A DNA stretch of 64,000 nt from assembly GCA_025267735.1 (NCBI GenBank), contig CM046307.1, forward strand, positions 52,881,395-52,945,394, written 5' to 3'. The first letter of the stretch is position 1; each line of letters opens with the position of its first letter. Source of the stretch: Mactra quadrangularis. Lineage: Eukaryota > Mollusca > Bivalvia > Venerida > Mactridae. The position numbers and the translations under genes are program-made. The notes under the pieces are model-generated. The model made no database searches, was not told the origin of the DNA, and saw only the letters and a list, made by a program, of their open reading frames with translations. This document shows positions 57,701 to 64,000 of the stretch, piece by piece.

Positions 57701-60700
57701 CTTGTTAATTCAGGATGTCCCATTTTTATAACTTTACCACCACTAGCCTGTAAATCATCTCCTATCCTTCTTCTTTTAGCTCTGCAATAAATTATTTCCA
57801 CAGTAATATTTTTTCGTCAGGTAAATGTAATAGACTATATCTGGAAATCAAATACTTTGGTTTTCCCCTGTCATACAAACAAACTTACACCTTCGCATTG
57901 AAAATACATGCACAAAGAACACAAGGATTAAATGTCCATATTTCGCGCTAATCAGCAATAATATGTAACAAACTGTGTTTATACTGCCTGCTCATGGACG
58001 GAAAATGCCATAAATTTGAGTTCTGAATGAGGTCTATTAAAGTCTGTTTCAAGTCAATCTAGGATGAGACATCAGGGGCTCAATTGATGGAGAGGATGTG
58101 TATTAACATTATATGCCTGTTACCCAATCTTTATTTATTGGATTTAACGCCATATCAACACAATTTAGGTCATTTCACGGCGTCCAGCGCACCTAACCTA
58201 GCTTTCCTGGACCTTAGTCTATAACCAGTACTCACCTACCCTTCCACAAGGCCGGAAACTTCTCCATATCATCGAATCAATGGAGGAAAATCCACATTAT
58301 TGTCAAATTTTCATGGAAGGGAATAAACTCCCCGGGTGGGATTCGAACCCGCAACCCCTTGGGCACGAGATTCCAAATCCCGGCGCGCTACCAACTGCGC
58401 TATCGACCTGTTACCCAATCTAATTTATGCAATAAAATATGTATTAAATTAAATTAAATTAGGGGCTCAATTCAAAATATAGCAGAAAACATATAATATT
58501 TAAAATGTGAAAATTGAAAAGATTACAATCCTAAAGTTTTTGAAGTTTTGAATATTCACAGTATGGTTGGGACCTTAAATTGTATAGCTGTGATCCTGAA
58601 AACTGACAACAGACACCCAATTGGTCCCAGAACAGTACAGGCTAATCTATATTGCTGTTCATACACAATAAATCCATTTATTTATCTAAAAATAAATGCC
58701 ATTATTTTTGCAAACAGCAAGGTGGTCCCCTGTCATGTCATTATGTAAGTATTCAAGGGGAAATACTCTGACATGACTGTTAGGAAGCATGGTTCCCATG
58801 TCTACATGCTTACTTCCTCTTAGACTGAAAATCTTGGGAACCAATTGCAGGAACTTCCTTTTCTTCCTCCACAAATATTCCAGCAGACAAAAGTTTGCAT
58901 ATCTGTTTCATAAGCTTTTGTTTCTTATAGATTATTTGTCTATCATACTATGTTTACCATATAAAAGTATTAATCAAATGTTTTTTTTCTTGTATTTGTC
59001 ATAAAGTAAATACCTTCTCTGTGGTTTCTTAGCCTCTTCAGTAACTTTTCTCTCAAAATCAGGACATGCATCATTCTTCCATTTATTCCAGAATTCTTCC
59101 CTACCAAGTATGTGTTCAACAGTTTTAGCAAATTTCTCTCCATCTGGAGGTGTTTCTTTTATCAACTGATATATCTTCTCTGTCGATGATTTGATCCAAT
59201 TACTTTGATCATCTGACAATACACTGGCTTGACTAAATATAGTAAAAACATATGGTACATAATTATTATATTAAGTTAATTTTAGTAATTTACTAATTTA
59301 CTAATTAGTATTAGTTGTATATACATTTATCTTTCTGATTTAATTAATCACTGCAGTATTGTGCGTAAAGTTTGACCCGACCTGACCTTTATGCAAGAAT
59401 ATTCATTACATTGAATAGAATGTAGTATTAATGCTTGATTAAAGCGTTACCGTGAGGGTTATGAGTTAAAACTTAACACACAAACATACTTCTATAATTT
59501 TACAATCACTGCCAAAGTAAATAAGAGGCGTGGTACTGATTTTCGTCGGGACATGTGTAGATAATTATTAGATGCATACGTGAAATGTCAGGTCGGGGCC
59601 AATATTTATGCACTATACTTCTGTACTTATGATCAATAAAAATAGATATTCATACGGTATTTATATACAAGGAATATAGTACAAATATCGAGTTATCAAA
59701 TTAACATGAAGCACTCTGACTTTACAATACAAATCTATAATTGTGTAGCATATTTATCATTCTATGCATAGCTAAATTGACAGATGTGTTATTATTTTTC
59801 TACAATCATGATTAATTGTCAATTAAATCTCAGAGACATATTTATACAAAAATTCTGTGGTCATTTGAATGTAAGACCATAAAAAGAATTACAATACTTA
59901 CTTTTTGAATTTAACTGGAGCATTTAAGTATTGAAAAATAATAAGAAATTGTACAAGAACATATCTTCTAAAATTACTATCATTTAACTGTAGATTTAAT
60001 AACTGAAATATAATAAAATATTAAAATTAAAAATGTGTGGTTTAAAGTCTGCTTCTATATTCATGCTTAGCCAACTTTCCTATTTTCCTGAACAATAACC
60101 CCTGATAATTAAAATCACCTTAAAGCAGGTGACCCTCACAGAGCCTATTTACACCAGGATCAAGTGGAACAGCTGTAGAAAAATATCTTGCTCATGGAAA
60201 TTAGCAGTGCCCCTCGTGGAATTCAAACTGGGGATCTCTCAATCCCTAAACCTAGGTCCTACACCAGGACCACTGTTCATACTATTACAAAATTAGTTGA
60301 AAAGAAAGAAAAACAATTATTAAACCTGAGTAATCGGTAATCTGTATAAAACAATATCACATGGAAATCAAGTAAAAAATAAGTCTGATTTACATCTATA
60401 ATATGGATCAAACTGTCAGCAGATTATAAGAGGCAAAAGTTTTAGCTAGATCTAGGTGACTGTATAAAAAAATAATTTTTACTAGACAAAATCAATTTTC
60501 ACGAGTCCCAGGCTTCAGGCTACTGGGTAAAGGTGATTACAAGATTAAAGCTTCAAAGTTAAAGCAAGGGTTTTTGGAGTTTACAATTAGTATCACTATT
60601 CAGTCTACTCTTGACATTAACTTCCCTGATCATCGAGTCAAACACCAACTGTTAACACATGGCGCAGATTGCAGCCACAGCATACAGTGCATGACCCTTA

Positions 60701-63694
60701 CAAGTTACAGGTACCCATTTACACCTGGGTGGAGTGAAGCAATCACAGGTAAATTTCTTGCTCAAGGAAATTAGCAGTGCCCCTAGTGGAATTCGAACCC
60801 AGGACCTCTCGATCCCCAAGTGCGCGTCCCACCATGCACTTGACTACACCTCCTGACATCTTATTTATCTAGTTAGAATGATTTTACAGTCTGTGATTTT
60901 AACAATTGTCAAGGAGCCCAACATGCTTCAGAGTGGGTATTGTGAAATATACTTTATCAAATATACAAATTATACATTCTTGATAATGTACTATATATTC
61001 TAATATAGGCACATTTGTTTTCAATTTATATTTAACATAAACTATATTTTATTATTGAACAATTATGCAGCTGTAATAATTTACCCCCCTTGTTTATGAA
61101 CTTAAATGTTAAATCATTTATTTTTCTATCTTAGAATTAGATTAATAAACAGTTTTCTATGTTTTGTTGTATTGACATACAGATTCCAAATATGTATGGG
61201 TCATATAAGGTCGTAAGTAGCACTATTAGTATTACTATTCTGGAGGGTATAGACAACTGTATGTTATATCTTAAATAAACTACCTTTTCACTTGTTAGAT
61301 ATTTAGCAAAGAAAGCGTCCGGTTCCTGTGGTCTTCTTTGATCAACTTTCTTTTTTGATGCTTTATGATCATCAAGTTTTGAACTATTGAAGGCTTCCAA
61401 TACAGCGTCAGAATTCTGGAACATTTTAAATCATAATCATTTATGTAAGAGCTTTGATAATATTAAAATCAAATGCTGCATATTAATTAAAAGAAAGGGA
61501 TTGTTCTGAAGTCAAGAAGCACAACATAGCACTCCTCAACATTTTCCCCAATTCAGTGCAGACATAATAACATTAACACTCGACCACACTGAAGTCCTCT
61601 CCTTTTCTTGGCTTTAAAATAATCACTAAACAGTGCCCACCATAAGTTTAAGGACATTTTCTCTTTGTAAGCCTGTTAAATAGCTTTTATAGAAAGTTTT
61701 TTGTTTGTTTGTTCGTTGGGTTTAATGCTGTAGCAACACATTATTATCACGGCGGTTAGCCCACCTACTCACTGTTCCTGGAAAGGACTCAGCTGTTAAC
61801 CAACTACTGACAGCGTACTTTCACCAGTGACTGACTACTGCCCTACATGATTTAGAACCAGTGGTAGGAGGGAGAATGGCAGTAGAAATTATTTCATGAC
61901 CTAACTCCACAAAAGTATGCCCCTCCTGGGAATCGAACCCACGACCCCTCGATCAGTAGACTTGTGCGCTACCGATTGAGCTAGTCAGGCGGCTTTCATA
62001 GAAAGTTTAATAAGGGGTTATTTTGAAATGCTTTTTAGTTATACTATAATTTTTGTAATGATTCTATTGATAGTTAAGACTATAAAAGTAGCTTAAAATC
62101 TATGTTACTTACAGCAACAAAATTGACCCAAAACTTTTTCTCATAACATTGCCCTGGTTTTCTGAAGAAATCTTGTAAAGACCAAAACTTTCTGTATAAA
62201 TTATAGTCAATAGGTGTGTCACTGAAAATACAGAAGTTCCAAGATAGCTGAACTTAAAAAAAATGTTAATCATAGATGAGAGATTTTAAAGTTTATACAA
62301 CTTTAAAATTCCAAGAGTGAAATTTAAGTTTTGAAAATAATGCAAACATACTTCTAAAGGACTGAAATTGATTTCATATGAATAACGTGAAATAATTTAT
62401 TCTCAAATATAGTGCGCAAATATTGACCCCGATCTGACCTTTCACATTTGCATCTAATAGTTATCTACACAAATCCCGACGAAAATCAGTACCACGGCTA
62501 TTCTACACTTCGGCAGCGATCGTAAAATTATAGAAGTATGTTTATGTGTTAAATTTTAGCTTATAATCCTAACGGCCACGGTGTATACGAACATTAATAC
62601 TACATTCGTATTCAATGTAATGAATATTCTTGCATAAAGGTCAGGTCGGGGTCAAACTTTACTCACAATACTGAAACCAGTAAGGGTTCATCACTAAGGA
62701 TCCCAAAACTTGGGAGGAATCCCTGTGGTTCTTACATAGGGATTCCATAAGGATCCCTGAAAAAATACCCTGTCCTTATGTGAAATCCATGAGTTAGAGT
62801 TTCCATAACCAGTTTATCACATGTTGTGGCTGCATATCTGTATCCAAAAAATTTGCCTCTTATTGAAGGAACCCCAAACATTAAGATGGAATCTTGGAAT
62901 AAAGGACAAGGAATGCCTTCTGGATCCCTGTTAAAAAAGGTAAGGGTCCAGCCCTGTAATCTGTACCATACAGAACACTTGGCCCATAAAATTTATTCAT
63001 ACTTTCAGCAGCTTCCACAAAGGAAAAGAACTCTCTCTAAGGTAACAAAATAATTTGTAACTTCTTGACATTTCCTGAACTCTTTCACTAATAAATAAGC
63101 CAAACCAGTGTTGATCAGGCTGGTGGCTGCTACAAAGCACTATACAACACACCATAAATGTATGCAGATAACACGGAAGAATCAAACATATGACCCATGG
63201 ATAGACAGTCGGGCATGATACCCACCGAGCAAAACATGTAGGTACATAAAAGAAAAAACATAGTGAAAGATCAGCAAATTAACAATAATTTAAATAAGTC
63301 TTTCATTAAATTAGTTTGTCAAAATATGCACCCATAGTCAGGCTCACAATTTTAAATTCCTGTATGATACTCAAATCAAATCAAAGTCCATTTATATAGC
63401 CAAAAAATTTATATTCCAGTAGTCTATATATTCAATTGAGCATCACAAATAATCACATAGAGTTCACATATAATCAAATAAAATCACAGTTTAAAAACAG
63501 TTCAGGTTTATTTATGAAATCTAGAGAATAATTAAGTTTGAAAGTTTTAAGTTTTTTTACAATACTATAGTAAAGAACAGAACAGAACATTACTGTCAGA
63601 TTATAGATGAAATACTGAGACTAAATATTTACGTTTTATTGTCTTCAATTTCACCATCACCAATCTCCATTTTGACTTCAGATTTACCATTTTC
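51656..63694 (-). CDS. THOC1: THOC1 (THO complex subunit 1), C-terminal part, 11 exons
   Basis: Spliced gene on the - strand. Exons in transcription order: 63694-63633, 62221-62113, 61415-61284, 60002-59902, 59232-59014, 57781-57650, 56963-56880, 55846-55699, 54380-54287, 52754-52561, 51754-51656. All borders fit AG/GT and phases join, giving 1,374 coding bases, about 456 residues and TGA. Recognised by hallmark stretches: IDYNLYRKFWSLQDFF, NPPDGE-like TPPDGEKFAKTVEHIL, ELTRLWNLNPNNM, KALRLLARRSPQFF and a C-terminal GLSDIADSL death-domain helix. Family knowledge: THOC1/Hpr1 is a nuclear core subunit of THO in TREX, coupling transcription elongation to mRNA export and limiting R-loops; vertebrate proteins have about 657 residues. 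The 5' exons lie beyond 64000. An NLS-like basic run spans a splice junction. The C-terminal tail is repeat-derived. Confidence 0.95.
52163..52460 (-). repeat. fragment of ACCCTTAACTGGT repeat
   Basis: tttacccttgactggttg, agagactgaaaaacatg and ctgcactcattgacc match 21789-22326 in part, inverted for the core. Confidence 0.55.
52561..52754 (-). CDS. THOC1: THOC1 exon 10 of window (death domain, first part)
   Basis: Acceptor tttataatcag, donor ATA|gtaagt, 194 bp. Contains SKQVIRDLGEKIGQDWKKLA and FEEDEISYF, matching helices 1-3 of a death domain. Phase 1 in, phase 0 out. Confidence 0.93.
53281..54199. mobile_element. mariner-type MITE, interrupted
   Basis: Tips CACTGGGGTCCAAAAGATTC and inverse pair over ~31 bp; TA at 53279-53280 and 54200-54201. 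About 250 bp of own sequence, split by the element at 53335. Confidence 0.88.
53335..54002. mobile_element. TIR element nested in the 53281 MITE
   Basis: 668 bp, tips GAGTAGAACCGGGTATCATC and inverse (ataTTACCAGGTTCTACTC), TA at 53333-53334 and 54003-54004. tccgata motifs recur inside. No transposase. Confidence 0.88.
54287..54380 (-). CDS. THOC1: THOC1 exon 9 of window (acidic linker)
   Basis: Acceptor ctatatttag, donor CAAG|gtatat. Low-complexity acidic linker (EEMKTDVEDEEGIKETQDDE) that, as in other animals, links the helical body to the death domain. Phase 0 in, phase 1 out. Confidence 0.88.
54444..54729. mobile_element. MITE M4 copy
   Basis: aggggcagatccaggatttt at the left and ggaggtcctgaccccccagt near the right match 2954-3246 along the whole length. 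Confidence 0.7.
54762..54980 (+). mobile_element. tRNA-derived SINE, family D, decayed
   Basis: gacttgtaatcattagatag, ggttcaaatctgatc, actgaaggaccagtaagt match the 46030 copy. Confidence 0.65.
55095..55300 (-). mobile_element. SINE family A, decayed
   Basis: ttcacctaacctagttttcc, ctacaaccagtattcacata and cccttctggagcggacacta align with 58128 in order. Confidence 0.6.
55310..55622 (-). repeat. dispersed repeat E, inverse copy
   Basis: Inverse of 28755-29040. Ends ggggcccgggggtataata, whose inverse (tattataccccc) resembles the Helentron-like left tip. Confidence 0.6.
55699..55846 (-). CDS. THOC1: THOC1 exon 8 of window
   Basis: Acceptor tttgttttcag, donor CCT|gtaagt. Reads FQWKALRLLARRSPQFF and ends MLSKLAKQMP. 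Phase 2 in, phase 0 out. Confidence 0.95.
55950..56205 (-). mobile_element. MITE M5, decayed
   Basis: ttccaaactcaagttgatgg, actttgtttgtaccaga and gtacaaacaaatctttt, plus tattcgagttctgaat at the end. Confidence 0.5.
56395..56640 (+). mobile_element. SINE family C, decayed, + orientation
   Basis: Head gtcctcaggtaaggattagg with a box B-like ggctcaaac, then body ctactcaggtgtaaataggg and aagcatgaaacttagacac. Confidence 0.55.
56880..56963 (-). CDS. THOC1: THOC1 exon 7 of window
   Basis: Acceptor gaatattttag, donor AA|gtatgt, 84 bp. Reads MFLPTLEDFFQDAIEQNDPE then an acidic QVEEEYK. Phase 2 in and out. Confidence 0.93.
57650..57781 (-). CDS. THOC1: THOC1 exon 6 of window
   Basis: Acceptor atttattgcag, donor AG|gtttgt. 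Starts AKRRRIGDD, completing an NLS-like cluster with the exon before, then GHPELTRLWNLNPNNMDACK. Phase 2 in and out. Confidence 0.95.
57829..58036 (+). mobile_element. MITE M5 copy
   Basis: atagactatatctggaaatc to tttgagttctgaatgaggtc; TA at both sides. About 208 bp. Confidence 0.75.
58128..58410 (-). mobile_element. tRNA-derived SINE, family A, full length
   Basis: Inverse of 41555-41848; head at 58335-58410 with box B complement gggattcgaacccgc. Confidence 0.87.
59014..59232 (-). CDS. THOC1: THOC1 exon 5 of window
   Basis: Acceptor ctatatttag, donor AG|gtattt, 219 bp. Contains PPDGEKFAKTVEHILGREEF and WNKWKNDACPDFERK; ends in the first part of a basic cluster (KKPQRR). Phase 2 in and out. 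Confidence 0.95.
59359..59615 (+). mobile_element. MITE M2 copy
   Basis: gtgcgtaaagtttgacc to aatatttatgcacta, interior as in 18380. Confidence 0.8.
59902..60002 (-). CDS. THOC1: THOC1 exon 4 of window
   Basis: Acceptor ttatatttcag, donor AA|gtaagt. Reads LLNLQLNDSNFRRYVLVQ and FQYLNAPVKFK. Phase 0 in, phase 2 out. Confidence 0.95.
60115..60290 (-). mobile_element. SINE family C, partial
   Basis: ttgctcatggaaattagcag and cctaaacctaggtcctacac match the head-side half of 47366. Confidence 0.7.
60690..60856 (-). mobile_element. SINE family C, partial
   Basis: tttacacctgggtggagtga, aatcacaggtaaatttcttg and gtggaattcgaacccagg. Confidence 0.75.
61284..61415 (-). CDS. THOC1: THOC1 exon 3 of window
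   Basis: Acceptor aaatgttccag, donor AAG|gtagtt, 132 bp, phase 0 both sides. Contains KLDDHKASKKK and FFAKYLTSEK, both diagnostic for the family. Confidence 0.95.
61634..62106. mobile_element. M1 MITE interrupted by a SINE, right end missing
   Basis: Begins cagtgcccaccataagttta and resumes after the SINE at 62009. It stops at aaaatctatgtt, directly against the THOC1 donor complement at 62107-62112. Confidence 0.7.
61700..61992 (-). mobile_element. tRNA-derived SINE, family B, with target duplication
   Basis: Full-length - strand copy. Flanked by the 16-bp duplication CTTT(T/C)ATAGAAAGTTT at 61684-61699 and 61993-62008, which marks insertion by target-primed reverse transcription. Confidence 0.92.
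62113..62221 (-). CDS. THOC1: THOC1 exon 2 of window
   Basis: Reads DTPIDYNLYRKFWSLQDFF, then QCYEKKFWVNFVA, donor GCT|gtaagt. One of the most conserved THOC1 segments. Part of a Tc1-like MITE abuts the donor on the intron side. Confidence 0.95.
62411..62670 (-). mobile_element. MITE M2, inverted copy
   Basis: agtgcgcaaatattgacccc to gtcaaactttactcacaata, interior inverse of 18380. Confidence 0.82.
62671..63632 (-). other. THOC1 intron, no recognisable feature
   Basis: Local echoes of aggatcccta-type text at 62697-62760. The + frame 62826-63053 has no family resemblance. Confidence 0.45.
63633..63694 (-). CDS. THOC1: THOC1 exon 1 of window
   Basis: 62 bp between acceptor cattatttgtag and donor AAAAC|gtaaat. 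Acidic segment ENGKSEVKMEIGDGEIEDNK that precedes the conserved IDYNLYRKFW block, as in other THOC1 proteins. Confidence 0.85.
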
Positions 63695-63769
63695 CTACAA
63701 ATAATGAATTGACACATATAACAACAATTGCCGAGTATATCTTATAGTAATAACTACTGAGGTCATATT

Positions 63770-63893
63770 TAAATTGTACACATTTCCAAGCAAATATCTT
63801 GGTCATGGAAATTAATGGTGCCCCTGGTTGGACTCAAACATTCAAACTCTCCCTCCATAAGTGAGTGCCCTAACACAAGACCACTATTCCAAC
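63770..63893 (-). mobile_element. SINE family C, fragment
   Basis: tcttggtcatggaaattaat, ggttggactcaaacatt and gcactcact-like head text, decayed. Confidence 0.6.
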
Positions 63894-64000
63894 TAAACAA
63901 TAAATACAGTGTTTATTTTTTGTCAATTTTATAGCTGTTTATGGGCTATATTCCCAATCCAAAATCATGTCTTTTTCCCCCAAATTTCAATCCAAAATTC

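Overview
The window is a piece of an AT-rich, intron-rich, repeat-laden animal genome, most likely a mollusc and probably a bivalve. The evidence is phase-consistent spliced exons with GT..AG borders, several families of tRNA-headed SINEs, many short TIR elements (MITEs), and microsatellite-bearing elements that resemble the bivalve 'pearl'/Helentron-associated insertions. No bacterial gene, CRISPR array, rRNA gene or free-standing tRNA gene was seen. Names below rest on reading the sequence by eye; no search was run.

Two host genes lie tail to tail. On the + strand (738-43196) 22 exons encode about 1,190 residues, the C-terminal third of what I read as SZT2, the largest KICSTOR subunit, which restrains mTORC1 when nutrients are scarce. 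Reading phase is kept across all 21 junctions to a TAA stop. On the - strand (63694 down to 51656) 11 exons encode about 456 residues of THOC1 (Hpr1), a TREX/THO mRNA-export subunit, ending in its death domain. The 5' ends of both genes lie outside the window. About 8.5 kb of repeat-rich DNA separates the two stop codons.

Introns and the intergenic gap are mostly mobile-element debris: four tRNA-SINE families (A-D), Tc1/mariner, pogo/Tigger, hAT, Harbinger-like and TTAA-target MITEs, and elements with a tetranucleotide array and a 3' hairpin. No intact transposase or reverse transcriptase was recognised. Large tandem arrays are (GGTT)138 at 14458-15009, a 51-bp unit x13 at 23862-24525, a 40-bp unit x33 at 24783-26105 and a 33-bp unit x17 at 51115-51678.

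The most interesting points are where repeats meet gene function. A 237-bp pogo-like MITE sits inside a 5' splice site of SZT2. The last codons and stop of THOC1 are written in a 33-bp minisatellite. Two large minisatellites appear to have grown from identifiable transposon parts (one inside a SINE, one from a Helentron-like terminus). A microRNA-precursor-like hairpin lies in an SZT2 intron. I found no clear evidence for a wholly new multi-gene system.
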